Shown here: positions 34,603 through 49,600 of the stretch, piece after piece
How positions within the stretch are numbered: the stretch's first letter is position 1
Layout of the letters: each line of letters opens with the position of its first letter
NCBI GenBank assembly: GCA_964017155.1
Contig: OZ024862.1
Span: 41,087,175 to 41,151,174 of the forward strand
DNA length: 64,000 bases
Direction of reading: 5' to 3'
Source: Oasisia sp. SBJ-2009
Lineage: Eukaryota; Annelida; Polychaeta; Sabellida; Siboglinidae
Program-made: the position numbers and the translations under genes
The notes under the pieces: generated by a model
What the model was told of the DNA's origin: nothing
What the model saw: the letters and a program-made list of their open reading frames with translations, nothing else
Database searches by the model: none

Positions 34603-37600
34603 CCCTCCCACCCACACACTAACACTTCCACCCACACACTAACCCACACATATCACCCACCCACCCACACACACATTAAAACATACACACACCTACATAC
34701 ACACACACCCTCCGACACACCCACATACCACCCTACCACATACATCCATATACCACCCTCCCACCCACCCACATACACCTACATACAACCCTCCCAAATA
34801 CCACCCTCCCACCCACCCACATACACCTACATACAACCCTCCCAAATACCACCCTCCCACCCACCCACATACACCTACATACAACCCTCCCAAATACCAC
34901 CCTCCCACCCATTCACAGGTTTTACACACATTCACCCAGCCACACTGAAACACACAAACACCCATACACACCGACACCACACACCCACTCACCCACCCAC
35001 CCAACCCCCCCCACACACACATATCTACCTGCATAAAGTAACAAATATGGCTGGACCTGGATTTTTAATTTTCTGATGATGAAGACATATTTTCGGAGAT
35101 CAGTGCAAGATATGTAGGAGAAGACACAATAGAACCGGAACACGCGATTTAATATTAATAGATAATGAAAACGAAGAGCTGATCATAGAGGAACACAGAA
35201 TCCTGTGATCAGAACCGTCCTAAGGTATCCTAAGGTAAGGTAAGACACACTGCCCTTACAGGCTGGTGAATGAATATCTTTTTTAGGAATATGACTTGCT
35301 TATTTATGTATTTATTATTTAGAGTACTTATTTATATACTTAATTTATTTACTCTCCAATTTTATTGCTGATTAGTATTATTACAATTTTAATGTGTCTT
35401 ATTTTCTGTATATATTATGGCTCACAAATCTTATTACTGTCATCTTACTGCGTAACTGAAGAACAATTTCCTTTTGGATATTTGAATCTACTCAATGTAT
35501 TGCACTGTTAACACAGCTAGTATCTCCTAGCCAATGGTGGCAGCCCGCAATTTTATTTATTTTCTAAAACCAAGATGGTCTTACTTTGTTGTAACGTCGC
35601 CGCAAGTCCAGAAACGACTGCTGCAGATTGCCAACTCTGTTCATGACGAACCTCCACAACATGTAGTTGGCCACCGTCCTGCGGACACAGACAAGGCCAC
35701 AACCACTTTACCACTGCACAGGTCCCCTGGTGGCCCAAGCACAGCCACGCTCATAAAGCAGTTATCTTTATGTTGCCTTTGGGCTACAACCCTTAGATGT
35801 GGTTTATGTCATCAACAACAAGATGGTGATTCCCCTCTGAGAGACCATCAGGTCCGGCAGCTGGGCTGTTACAAGACAGCCAAGGGAGAGGCAATGGTGG
35901 AGGTGATGGATAGCATAAACAAAGACAAGGTACAGCATGTGTGCTGTCAGATTTAATTCACTCACTGGGGGGGTTTGTAAATATGGAAAAAATCCAATAA
36001 TCCAAAACGAAACTGCATGATGATCAGCTAATGGAGCAACTCGATAACAATTACAAACTATAAATGTTGTTTGTTTAAAATTTCCACTTGAAAATTTTGA
36101 ATTTTCTAATTCCTAATATTTAGATGGGTAAATGCTGTCCAGTTATTTTTGTCTTACTGGATACTTTATTTACAAAAATAAAAATGAAGTCATTTGGACT
36201 ATATTTTATTTAGAATTTGAAATGATCAAAAAATTATTTTTCTGTGAATCATAGTCACTGCCTAGTCTCTTCACCATAATCACCTTATTGACATTTTCTC
36301 TCGTTATTGCTCATGTGAGATGACACGTGACGGCTGAGTGACACCTACCTCTTGGGTGTGTCCTTGAGCAGGTCGGCGAGACGTCTCATGTACACGGGGG
36401 CGTAGACCACCACTGGCTCCGTCTCATTGATGACAATACTTACATTGGCAAACAATAGCGACAGGTACCTGCTCCAGTCAATGCCCTGTGACACAAGACA
36501 GAAGTAATGGTGAGTTCTTGTCAGTTTCATAGTCTAGACACAAAGGTAATGGTGAGTTCTTGTCAGTTTCATAGTCTAGATACAAAGGTAATGGTGAGTT
36601 CTTGTCAGTTTCATAGTCTACACACAAAGGTGATGGTAAGTTCTTGTCAGCATCATGGCCTAGAAACAAATGTAATGGTAAGTTCTTTTCAGTGTCATAG
36701 TCTAGACACAAAGGTAATGGTAAGTTCTTGTCAGTGTCATAGTCTAGACACAAAGGTGACGGTAAGTTCTTATCAGCATCAAAGCATCACAATAGAGTGT
36801 CACCCAACAATAGACTGTCACCTAATTATATAGAGTGTCACCTAACTTTGTAGAGTGTCACCTAACTATACAGTGTCATCTAAGTATAGAGTGTCTCATG
36901 AGAGGAAACATAAATTATTAATGCTACATTGTCGGGGTGTCATTTATTCTAAAATTGTGATGGATGATGTTTACACAACATGCAGAAGGCCATTAATGTC
37001 AGTGTTCATAAACAGATTTAAAACATTTTTATTTTTAAACTGTCAGTTGATAAATCAGGTCTGTGTGTTTGTATTTGTTTCGATACAATATTAATCCTAC
37101 CAAAATGTATTTTAGAAGCTGGAAACATGACTAGCAAATTAAACGACGCGTTCACAAGCCATTCAAACTGTGAATAAAACATGTAATTTATAACCCCCTC
37201 AGTAAGCAGTAGATGCTGTTGCTGTTTCTCCTTATATTTGATATTTATCCTAATTAGCCCTATTATTGGTTATATATGGGGGATGTTTCTCAAAGTCAAA
37301 GTTCAAACCGACCACAACATGGCACTTTGTGTGCATCGAATACAGGTGTGTGACAGTGTACACTTGTTATTGTACATTGTGTACAGGTGTGTGACAGTGT
37401 ACACTTGTCATTGTGTACAGCTGTGTGACAGTGTACACTTGTCATTGTACATTGTGTACAGCTATGTGGCAGTGTACACTTGTCATTGTACATTGTGTAC
37501 AGCTATGTGGCAGTGTACACTTGTCATTGTACATTGTGTACAGTTGTGTGACAGTGTACACTTGTCATTGTACATTGTGTACAGTTGTGTGACAGTGTAC

Positions 37601-40600
37601 ACTTGTCATTGTACATTGTGTACAGCTGTGTGACAGTGTACACTTGTCACTGTACATTGTGTACAGTTGTGTGACAGTGTACACTTGTCATTGTACATTC
37701 TGTACAGTTGTGTGACAGTGTACACTTGTCATTGTACATTGTGTACAGTTGTGTGACAGTGTACACTTGTCATTGTACATTGTGTACAGCTGTGGGACAG
37801 TGTACACTTGTCATTGTACATTGTGTACAGCTGTGTGACATTGTACACTTATTATTGTACATTGTGTACAGCTGTGTGACAATGTATACTTGTTATTGTA
37901 CACTGAATACAGCTATGTGTACACTTGTTGTACAAAGTGTACACTTATTGAACACTTACTTACCTGCGTGATGTTTGTGTACAGTTCAGAGATTGTATAC
38001 TTGTTGTACAGCTGTTCACTGTCTCTCCGTTGTTCATCTGGTATTGTAATCTAGATGACATAACATCATTACATCAAAACATTGTTTACAAAATTATCTC
38101 CACAATACCTTGATTAAATTTACTAAAAAGTTGGAATGTTATAGATTATTCATATAATTATCAGATGCCTTTACAGTTTGCCAAATTAACTGTTTTATTA
38201 TTATGAAACACAAAGTTGCATATAACTGTAAACATTACATATATTGTGGCCATGTGGTTGGATTACAGAAGAGAGCAATGCAAGAAAAACATCAAGGCAA
38301 CAATGTAAGGAAGGTGTCTGTTGGGATGGGGCCACAGGAAGAGGATGGATGGAGGGAGGGGGCCACTGACAGGGGGCAGTGGAGGGAGAGACTGCTGACA
38401 GGGGGCAGTGGAGGGAGAGATTGCTGACAGGGGGAGTAGAGGGAGAGATTGCTGACAGGGGGCAGTGGAGGGAGAGACTGCTGACAGCGGGCAATAGAAT
38501 TAGGGTATTGCTGACAGGGGACAGTGGAGGGAGAGGGCAACTGACAGGGGGAAGTGGAGGGAGAGACTGCTGACAGGGGGCAGTGGAGGGAGAGGGCAGC
38601 TGACAGGGGGCAATGGAGGGAGAGGGCAGCTGACAGGGGGATGTGGAGGGAGAGGGCAGCTGACAGGGGGAAGTGGAGGGAGAGGGCAGCTGACAGGGGG
38701 CAGTGGAGGGAGAGGGCAGCTGACAGGGGGCAGTGGAGGGAGAGGGCAGCTGACAGGGGGAAGTGGAGGGAGGGGGCAACTGACAGGGGAAAGTGGAGGG
38801 AGAGGGCAACTGACAGGGGGAAGTGGAGGGAGAGGGCAGCTGACAGGGGGAAGTGGAGGGAGAGGGCAGCTGACAGGGGGAAGTGGAGGGAGAGGGCAAC
38901 TGACAGGGGGAAGTGGAGGGAGAGGGCAGCTGACAGGGGGAAGTGGAGGTAGAGGGCAGTTGACAGGGGGAAGTGGAGGGAGGGGGCAACTGACAGGGGA
39001 AAGTGGAGGGAGAGGGCAACTGACAGGGGAAAGTGGAGGGAGAGGGCAACTGACAGGGGGATGTGGAGGGAGAGGGCAGCTGACAGGGGGAAGTGGAGGG
39101 AGAGGGCAGCTGACAGGGGGCAGTGGAGGGAGAGGGCAGCTGACAGGGGGCAGTGGAGGGAGAGGGCAGCTGACAGGGGGAAGTGGAGGGAGGGGGCAAC
39201 TGACAGGGGAAAGTGGAGGGAGAGGGCAGCTGACAGGGGGAAGTGGAGGGAGAGGGCAGCTGACAGGGGGAAGTGGAGGGAGAGGGCAGCTGACAGGGGG
39301 AAGTGGAGGGAGAGGGCAGCTGACAGGGGGAAGTGGAGGGAGAGGGCAGCTGACAGGGGGAAGTGGAGGGAGAGGGCAGCTGACAGGGGGAAGTGGAGGG
39401 AGAGGGCAGCTGACAGGGGGAAGTGGAGGGAGAGGGCAGTTGACAGGGGGAAGTGGAGGGAGAGGGCAGCTGACAGGGGGAAGTGGAGGGAGAGGGCAGC
39501 TGACAGGGGGAAGTGGAGGTAGAGGGCAGTTGACAGGGGGAAGTGGAGGGAGAGGGCAGCTGACAGGGGGAAGTGGAGGTAGAGGGCAGTTGACAGGGGG
39601 AAGTGGAGGGAGAGGGCAGCTGACAGGGGGAAGTGGAGGGAGAGACTGCTGACAGGGGGCAATAGAATTAGGGTATTGCCGACAGGGGACAGTGGAGGGA
39701 GAGACTGCTGACAGGGGGAGTGGAGGGAGAGACTGCCGACAGGGGCAGTGGAGGGAGAGACTGCTGACAGCGGGAGTGGAGGGAGAGACTGCCGACAGGG
39801 GGCAATTGAATTAGAGTATTGCTGACAGGGGACAATAGAATTAGGGTATTGCTGACAGGGGACAGTGGAGGGAGAGATTGCTGACAGGGGGCAATATAAT
39901 TAGGGTATTGCTGACAGGGGACAGTGGAGGGAGAGATTGCTGACAGGGGACAATAGAATTAGGGTATTGCTGACAGGGGACAGTGGAGGGAGAGATTGCT
40001 GACAGGGGGAGTAGAGGGAGAGATTGCTGACAGGGGGAGTAGAGGGAGAGATTGCTGACAGGGGGAGTAGAGGGAAGGGCCAACTGACAGGGGGAGTGAA
40101 GGGAGAGACTGCTGACAGGGGGAGTGAAGGGAGAGACTACTGACAGGGGGAGTGAAGGGAGAGACTGCTGACAGGGGGAGTGAAGGGAGAGACTGCTGAC
40201 AGGGGGAGTGAAGGGAGAGACTACTGACAGGGGGAGTGAAGGGAGAGACTGCTGACAGGGGGAGTGAAGGGAGAGACTGCTGACAGGGGAGTGAAGGGAG
40301 AGACTGCTGACAGGGGGAGTGGAGAGAGGGACTGCTGACAGGGGCAGTGAAGAGAGGGATTGCTGACAGGGGCAGTGGAGCGGGAGAGTGCTGACAGGGG
40401 CAGTGGAGGGAGGGACTGCTGACAGGGACCAGTAGAGGGAAGGGATTGCTGACAGGGAACAGTAGAGGGAAAGGATTGCTGACAGTGAACAATAGAGGGA
40501 AGGGATCGCTGACAGGGAACAGTAGAAGGAAGGGATTGCTGACAGTGAACAATAGAGGGAAGGGATTGCTGACAGGAAACAGTAGAGGGAAGGGATTGCT

Positions 40601-43600
40601 GACCGTGAACAGTAGAGGGAAGGGATTGCTGACAGGGAACAGTAGAAGGAAGGGATTGCTGACAGTGAACAGTAGAGGGAAGGGATTGCTGACAGTGTAT
40701 AGTAGAGGGAAGGGATTGCTGACAGGGAACAGTAGAAGGAAGGGATTGCTGACAGTGAACAGTAGAGGGAAGGGATTGCTGACAGTGTGCAGTAGAGGGA
40801 AGGGATTGCTGACAGTGTACAGTAGGGGATTGCTGACAGTGAACAGTAGAGGGAAGGGATTGCTGACAGTGTGCAGTAGAGGGAAGGGATTGCTGACAGT
40901 GTACAGTAGAGGGAAGGGATTGCTGACAGTGTATAGTAGAGGGAAGGGACTGCTGACAGGGAACAGTAGAAGGAAGGGATTGGTGACAGTGAACATTAGA
41001 GGGAAGGGATTGCTGACAGTGTACAGTAGAGGGAAGGGATTGCTGACAGGGAACAGTAGAAGGGAGGAATTGCTGATAGTGAACAGTAGAGGGAAGGGAT
41101 TGCTGACAGGGAACAATAGAGGGAAGGGATTGCTGACAGGGAACAGCAGAAGGAAGGGATTGCTGACAGTGAACAGTAGAGGGAAGGGATTGCTGACAGT
41201 GTATAGTAGAGGGAAGGGATTGCTGACAGGGAACAGTAGAAGGAAGGGATTGTTGACAGTGAACAGTAGAGGGAAGGGATTGCTGACAGTGTGCAGTAGA
41301 GGGAAGGGATTGCTGACAGTGTACAGTAGAGGGAAGGGATTGCTGACAGTGTATAGTAGAGGGAAGGGGTTGCTGACAGGGAACAGTAGAAGGAAGGAAT
41401 TGCTGACAGGGAACAGTAGAGGGAAGGGATTGCTGACAGGGAACAGTAGAGGGAAGGGATTGCTGACAGGGAACAGTAGAAGGAAGGGATTGGTAACAGT
41501 GAACAATAGAGGGAAGGGATTGCTGACAGTGTACAGAGGGATTGCTGACAGGGAACAGAGAAAGGCACCAAAACCTCACAATGCAGCAGCGCAAGAGCGA
41601 GACCTCACTCCAACACATGGGACCCAGGAGCAAGAACAGTGCAGCAAGTATACCAGGTCCCAGTACAAGACAACCAGGAGAACCCAGTACAAGCCCTCAC
41701 TCCTGTAAAAAAGGGGAAAGGACAAAGGAAGGAGACACACAGCAGCTAGACTGACCCTGAAAGAACAGTACTGTACAACGGAGCTCAGAGGAACAGCAGT
41801 TCAAAAGTTAGACCCCACCCCCTATACAAGGGAACCCAGAGGAAGAGCAGTTCAAAAGTTAGACCCCACCCCCTATACAAGGGAACCCAGAGGAAGAGCA
41901 GTTCAAAAGTTAGGCCCCACCCCCTATACAAGGGAACCAAGAGGAAGAGCAGTTCAAAAGTTAGACCTCACCCCCTGTTCAAGAGAACCCAGGGAAGAAC
42001 AGTTCAAAAGTTAGGCCTCACCCTCTGTACAAGGGAACCCAGAGAAGAGCAATTCAAAAGTTAGACCTCACCCCCTGTACAAGAGAACCCAGGAAAGAAC
42101 AGTTCAAAAGTTAGGCCTCACCCCCTGTACAAGGGAACCTAGAGGAAGAGCAGTTCAAAAGTTAGACCTTACCCCCTGTACAAGTGAACCTAGAGGAAGA
42201 CCAGTTCAAAAGACAGACCTCGCCCCCTGTACAAGGAACCAAGAGGAAGAGCAGTTCAAAAGTTAGACCTTACCCCCTGTTCAAGGGAACCTAGAGGAAG
42301 AGCAGTTCAAAAGACAGACCACACCCCCTGTACAAGGAACCAAGAGGAAGAGCAGTTGTGAAGACAGACCTCACCCCCTGTACAAGGGAACCTAGAGGAA
42401 GAGCAGTTCGTAAGTTAGACCGCACCCCCTGAACAAGGGAACCCAGACGAAGAGGAGTTCAAAAGTTAGACCTCACCCCCTGTACAAGGAACCAAGAGGA
42501 CGAGCAGTTGAGAAGACAGACCTCACCCCCTGTACAAGGGAACCTAGAGGAAGACCAGTTCAAAAGACAAACCTCACCCCCTGTACAAGGAACCAAGAGG
42601 AAGAGCAGTTCAAAAGACAGACCCCACCCCCTGTACAAGGAAACCTAGAGGAAGAGCAGTTCAAAAGACAGACCTCACCCCTGTACAAGGAAACCTAGAG
42701 GAAGAGCAGTTCAAAAGACAGACCTCATTCCCTGTACAAGGGAACCTAGAGGGGTGAGTTCAAAATATAGACCTCACCCCCTGAACAAGGGAACCTAGAG
42801 GAAGAGCAGTTCAAAAGTTAGACCTCATCCCCTGAACAAGGGAACCTAGAAGAAGAGCAGTTCAAGAGTTAGACCTCACCCCCTGTACAAGGGAACCTAG
42901 AGGAAGAGCAGTTCAAAAGACAGACCACACCCCCTGTACAAGGAACCAAGAGGAAGAGCAGTTCAAAAGACAGACCTCACCCCCTGTACAAGGAACCAAG
43001 AGGAAGAGCAGTTCAAAAGACAGACCTCACCCCCTGTACAAGGGAACCTAGAGGAAGAGCAGTTCAAAAGACAGACCTCACCCCCTGTACAAGGGAACTT
43101 AGAGGAAGAGCAGTTCAAAAGTTAGACCTCACCCCCTGAACAAGGGAACCAAGAGGAAGAGCAGTTCAAATGTTAGACAGCACCCCCTGTACAAGGGAAC
43201 CAAGAGGAAGAGGAGTTCAAAAGACAGACCTCACCCCCTGTACAAGGGAACCTAGAGGAAGAGCAGTTCAAAACACAGACCTAACCCCCTGAACAAGGGA
43301 ACCAAGAGGAAGAGCAGTTCAAAAGTTAGACCTTACCCCCTGTACAAGGGAACCTAGAGGAAGAGCAGTTCAAAAGACAGACCTCACCCCCTGTACAAGG
43401 GAACCTAGAGGGGTGAGTTCAAAAGACAGACATCACCCCCTGAACAAGGGAACCTAGAGGAAGAGCAGTTCAAAAGTTAGAACGCACCCCATGTACAAGG
43501 GAACCTAGAGGAAGAGCAGTTCAAAAGACAGACCTCACCCCCTGTACAAGGAACCAAGAGGAAGAGCAGTTCAAAAGTTAGACATTACCCCCTGTACAAG

Positions 43601-46600
43601 GGAACCTAGAGGAAGAGCAGTTCAAAAGACAGACATCACCCCCTGAACAAGGGAACCTAGAGGAAGAGCAGTTCAAAAGTTAGAACGCACCCCATGTACA
43701 AGGGAACCTAGAGGAAGAGCAGTTCAAAAGACAGACCTCACCCCCTGTACAAGGAACCAAGAGGAAGAGCAGTTCAAAAGTTAGACATTACCCCCTGTAC
43801 AAGGGAACCTAGAGGAAGAGCAGTTCAAAAGACAGACCTCACCCCCTGTACAAGGAACCAAGAGGAAGAGCAGTTGAGAAGACAGACCTCACCCCCTGTA
43901 CAAGGGAAACTAGAGGAAGAGCAGTTCAAAAGTTAGACCGCACCCCCTGTACAAGGAAACCTAGAGGACAAGCAGTTCAAAAGACAGACCTCACCCCCTG
44001 TACAAGGAACCAAGAGGAAGAGCAGTTGAGAAGACAGACCTCACCCCCTGAACAAGGGAACCCAGAGGAAGACCAGTTCAAAAGTTAGACCTCACCCCCT
44101 GTACAAAGAACCAAGAGGAAGAACAGTTGAGAAGACAGACGTCACCCCCTGTACAAGGGAACCTAGAGGAAGACCAGTTCAAAAGACAGACCTCACCCCC
44201 TGTACAAAGAACCAAGAGGAAGAGCAGTTGAAAAGACAGACCTCACCCCCTGTACAAGGGAACCTAGAGGAAGAGCAGTTCAAAAGACAGACCTCACCCC
44301 CTGTACAAGGGAACCTAGCGGAAGAGCAGTTCAAAAGACAGACCTCAATCCCTGTACAAGGGAACCTAGAGGGATGAGTTGAAAAGATAGACCTCACCCC
44401 CTGAACAAGGGAACCCAGAGGAAGAGCAATTCAAAAGTTAGACCGCACCCCCTGTACAAAGGAACCTAGAGTAAGAGCAGTTCAAAAGTTAGACCTCATC
44501 CCCTGAACAAGGGAACCAAGAGGAAGAGCAGTTAAAAAGACAGACCTCACCCCCTGTACAAGGGAACCTAGAGGAAAAGCAGTTCAAAAGACAGACCTCA
44601 CCCCCTGTACAAGGGAACTTAGAGGAAGATCAGTTCAAAAGTTAGATCTCACCCCCTGAACAAGGGAACCAAGAGGAAGAGCAGTTCAAATGTTAGACAG
44701 CACCCCCTGTACAAGGGAACCAAGAGGAAGAGGAGTTCAAAAGACAGACCTCACCCCCTGTACAAGGGAACCTAGAGGAAGAGCAGTTCAAAAGACAGAC
44801 CTCACCCCCTGAACAAGGGAACCAAGAGGGAGAGCAGTTCAAAAGTTAGACCTTACCCCCTGTACAAGGGAACCTAGAGGAAGAGCAGTTCAAAAGACAG
44901 ACCTCACCCCTGTACAAGGGAACCTAGAGGGGTGAGTTCAAAAGACAGACCTCACCCCCTGTACAAGGAACCAAGAGGAAGAGCAGTTCAAAAGTTAGAC
45001 ATTACCCCCTGTACAAGGGAACCTAGAGGAAGACCAGTTAAAAAGACAGACCTCACCCCCTGTACAAGGAACCAAGAGGAAGAGCAGTTCAAAAGTTAGA
45101 CCTTACCCCCTGTACAAGGGAACCTAGAGGAAGAGCAGTTCAAAAGACAGACCTCACCCCCTGTACAAGGAACCAAGAGGAAGAGCAGTTGAGAAGACAG
45201 ACCTCACCCCCTGTACAAGGGAACCTAGAGGAAGAGCAGTTCAAAAGTTAGACCGCACCCCCTGTACAAGGGAACCTAGAGGACAAGCAGTTCAAAAGTT
45301 AGACCTCACCCCCTGCTGAACAAGGGAACCCAGAGGAAGAGGAGTTCAAAAGTTAGACCTCACCCCCTGTACAAGGAACCAAGAGGAAGAACAGTTGAGA
45401 AGACAGACATCACCCCCTGTACAAGGGAACCTAGAGGAAGACCAGTTCAAAAGATAGACCTCACCCCCTGTACAAAGAACCAAGAGGAAGAGCAGTTGAA
45501 AAGACAGACCTCACCCCCTGTACAAGGGAACCTAGAGGAAGAGCAGTTCAAAAGACAGACCTCACCTCCTGTACAAGGGAACCTAGAGGAAGAGCAGTTC
45601 AAAAGACAAACCTCATTCCCTGTACAAGGGAACCTAGAGGGATGAGTTCAAAAGATAGACCTCACCCCCTGAACAAGGGAACCCAGAGGAAGAGCAGTTC
45701 AAAAGACAGACCTCACTCCCTGAACAAGGGAACCAAGAGGAAGAGCAGTTCAAATGTTAGACCGCACCCCCTGTACAAGGGAACCAAGAGGAAGAGCAGT
45801 TCAAAAGACAGACCTCACCCCCTGTACAAGGGAACCTAGAGGAAGAGCAGTGCAAAAGACAGACCTCACCCCCTGTACAAGGGAACCTAGAGGAAGAGCA
45901 GTTCAAAAGTTAGACCTCACCCCCTGAACAAGGGAACCAAGAGGAAGAGCAGTTCAAATGTTAGACCGCACCCCCTGTACAAGGGAACCCAGAGGAAGAG
46001 CAGTTCAAAAGTTAGACCTCACCCCCTGTACAAGGGAACCTAGAGGAAGAGCAGTTCAAAAGTTAGACCTCACCCCCTGTACAAGCGAACCTACAGGAAG
46101 AGCAGTTCAAATGTTAGACCTCATCCCCTGAACAAGGGAACCTAGAGGAAGAGCAGTTCAAATGACAGACCTCACCCCCTGTACAAGGGAGCCCAGAGGA
46201 AGAGCAGTTCAAAAGTTAGACCTCACCCCCTGTACAAGGGAACCTAGAGGAAGAGCAGTTCAAAAGTTAGACCTCACCCCCTGTACAAGGGAACCTAGAG
46301 GAAGAGCAGTTCAAATGTTAGACCGCACCCCCTGTACAAGGGAACCTAGAGGAGCAGTTCAAAAGTTAGACCTCACCCACTCCCCTGTACAAGGGAGCCC
46401 AGAGGAAGAGCAGTTCAAAAGTTAGACCTCACCCCCTGAACAAGGGAACCAAGAGGAAGAGCAGTTCTAAAAATTAGACCTCACCCTTGCATAAGGAACC
46501 AAAAGGAAGTACAACACAACTGTTTGATGTCATTCCTGTAGATGGGAACCAGGAGAAAGAATAGCAGTATTTATTCTATATAGCACTTACATTAGCGAGT

Positions 46601-49600
46601 CGTATCTCGAAGTCTATCATCTCCTTCATGTTGACCTTGGCAGTGGCTGCGTCGGCTCCCAACATCCCAGCCACGTCTGTCGCAAACGTCTCATAAGCCA
46701 TGAGGGGCTTGGCGTTCCTCTCCTTCAAGAAGTACTCTCTCCCCGGCATACCAAGCTGGGTCTGGTCCAACTACAGAAAATAACACATTATGTTAAACAC
46801 ATCTTACAAAGGTAGAGTCAACACCATTACCATTCCAGCATATGTTAGTTGAAGAGTTGCTTACAGGTTTGCCCGATAAATTGAAATATTACGGTTGGCA
46901 CACTATAGTCATGTGATCTCTGGTTACAGTAAAAGACAGATCTGTCATACACCTGTTTACGTTATTTTAATCTGAGATAAATTACCTTGCTGGAGGTTTA
47001 AAGAAGTCCTTTGCTCAAGGTGTCCAGTATATCTGAGTAATGATGTATTTAAAATGAGGTAGAGCAACATATGAAAATAAACCTAAAAATAAAATCCTAC
47101 AACCCAGCTAGCAAACAGTCTCAGGCAGAACGCATTTTTACAGAAAAATGTAAACTTTATTTTCTGCAACTAATTATATAGCGGCAACTTTATTCTTGTT
47201 TTCTATGGTTATGTCACGCTAATCTATCAGATATAAATAAATATGATTTTTTTGTTTTTTAAATATCTGAGGCCTTTAAACTCCGCAAACAAACCGCATA
47301 ACTCCTCAGTGGTAACAGAGCAAAACAGCTAGGGATATACACAGGGTACTTAAATAGGAACTCGATATGTTGTCATGGCTAAACCCCAATTTAACTATTA
47401 TGTTGCAACTTTGCCACATTCCAGACCCAGTGATGTGGCTTTAACATAATAAAAACTCACTTTGCTTGGTACTGATTTACTACATTCACCCTGATTAGTA
47501 GGGTGCATACACTGTGTCTATTAATGAATTTAAGGGCAACTGGGAGCTTATCTTAGCCAGATGATAAGACAGACCATATTAGTGTTGACATCTTATCAGG
47601 CTGTAGGAACACATGCCAAGCTGGTTTAAGTAGCTGGTGATTTAGGAGGCTAACATATCATTATCAGTTAGGCTGAAAATATACAGATTGTATCTATCAA
47701 AGGAGGCTGGCATCTGTGGTGATCTAGACAGGGTAAACTGCTGTAGATACAGCCATTGTTACGCTGTGCATTTTATCACTTACCGGGTAGTGTATAGGGT
47801 CAACTTCAAAATGTTATTAAAACAAAAAATGTTTGCAAGTTTACAAAACTTCCACGTTATGTGCCCATAATGTGAGTTTGTTTAATGTGGTTTGCTTATA
47901 TAATGTATAATATCGTTTGTTGATATGTTTTATATGCATGTACTTTGTTAATTTGCTTGCATGTGTTCTGGTTGCACACGATATTGTTATATGCAATTAG
48001 TTAGCTATTTGCTTGTGGTTTGTTTACGATTATTTTATGTTCTATATAACACATATTCATAGTTTATAATAGCCACATGTAATCAAGCCGCTTGAAAAGG
48101 TGGGGGGTGAATGGAGGACAAGATCAAAGGACAGAGGGAATTGGATACCACTGATAAAAGAAGTAGTGAAGGAACTTGAGAAAAAACAAGAGGAAGAAAA
48201 ATGAGACTGAAATTGAGAAGAACCACAGCAAGCCTCACTTGCGATAGTGTTTGTAGAATTTAATTAAATTTGTCATCCAGTGTTTATGGCTACACAGTGG
48301 GTCATATTGAATATTAGTTATGAAATGCATTTAAATGAATGTGGTTTAACAACACTAGAAACCAGAAGATTCAGAGGAGATCAGATTGAGGTGTTTAAGA
48401 TATTGAATGGGTATGAAAATATTGCCAGAAATATTTTTTTCTCAGCTATAGAAGAGAGAAGGACTAGAGGACATGGAGTTACATTAGCAAAGAAGCAGTG
48501 TAGACTAGATATTAGAAAAGTTAAATTTTCACAAAGAACAGTAAATTAATGGAACAGCTTATCAGCTGACTGTGTAGGTGCTAGTAGAGTTAATATATTT
48601 AAAAATAAAATTGACATATACCTAAGAAGGGTGGGGCTGGACTCTCGATAAGCCAAAGGGCTTCCTAGTCCACCTGCCTTCTAGAGTTGAATCTCTAATT
48701 AAGTGGCAATCTTGTTAAATTTTGTTAAATACTATGGACAGGTGAGTCTCATGGTGTATGCTCACAAGATCATTCCTTACCTGTAAGACGTTGACACTGG
48801 AGTTCTTGTCATCAGGACTGATCCACTGGTTCAGGAGGACCCTGTTGTTTAGTAAGCGCAGGTCCGCCATCAACTGCACCCAACTGAAACGACTTTCATT
48901 CCACGAGGCTCCATCAAGCACTGGCCAGCCCCCTAGCTGGTGCAACAGGTCAAGTAATGGCTGCTCCCCTCGACTCTCAATCAGTGCTAAAACATGATTC
49001 ATACTACAGGTAACATCAGGGTCCATACACATCTGAACATTTAAAATTCAAGGCTATTCAAGACTTTTCAAGGCTATTTGAAAAAGAAATTCAAGACTGT
49101 TTTAACGACATATGTACTTTTAAGCGCAGTAAATAAAATTAACTAGGTGGATAGGACATACACTAAGGAAACCACCAGAATCAATCACCCGTCAAGCCAT
49201 CACATGGAACCCCCCAGGGAAGAGAAGAAGAGGTAGGCCAAGAAACACCTGGCAGAGAGACACAGAAAAAGATACAAAAGAGATGGGGTACACCTGGAAA
49301 GAAATGGAGAAGATGGCCACAGACAGAAAACAGTGGCGTTCCTTAGTCGATGGCCTATGCTCCGAGCGAGCGAAAAGGCATAAAAAAAAAAAAAAAAAAA
49401 AAAATTAACATTACATTTTTACTCGACTAAGAAAACAATGGCGCCGACCACAATGAAATGCCGATTGCCCAATGTGCACAAGTTATTTTCCTTTTCCAGC
49501 TGTTCTTCGTCACAACAATTGAGTCAAAACAATATTTTATTGACCACAATTAAATTCAAGACTTTTCTAGACTTTCAAAGCCCCATACAGACCCTGTAAT

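Noticed and set aside
35534..35956. + strand 140-codon ORF
   Set aside because: It runs antisense across exon 10. The downstream part ([20 protein letters not shown]) may be an old mobile-element piece, but I could not identify it.
38292..39662. Very long ORFs on both strands over 38.2-41.6 kb (up to 515 codons)
   Set aside because: They are translations of 30-bp units without stops, open on both strands and in several frames. They lie within an intron of a well-supported gene and show no protein-like composition beyond the repeat.
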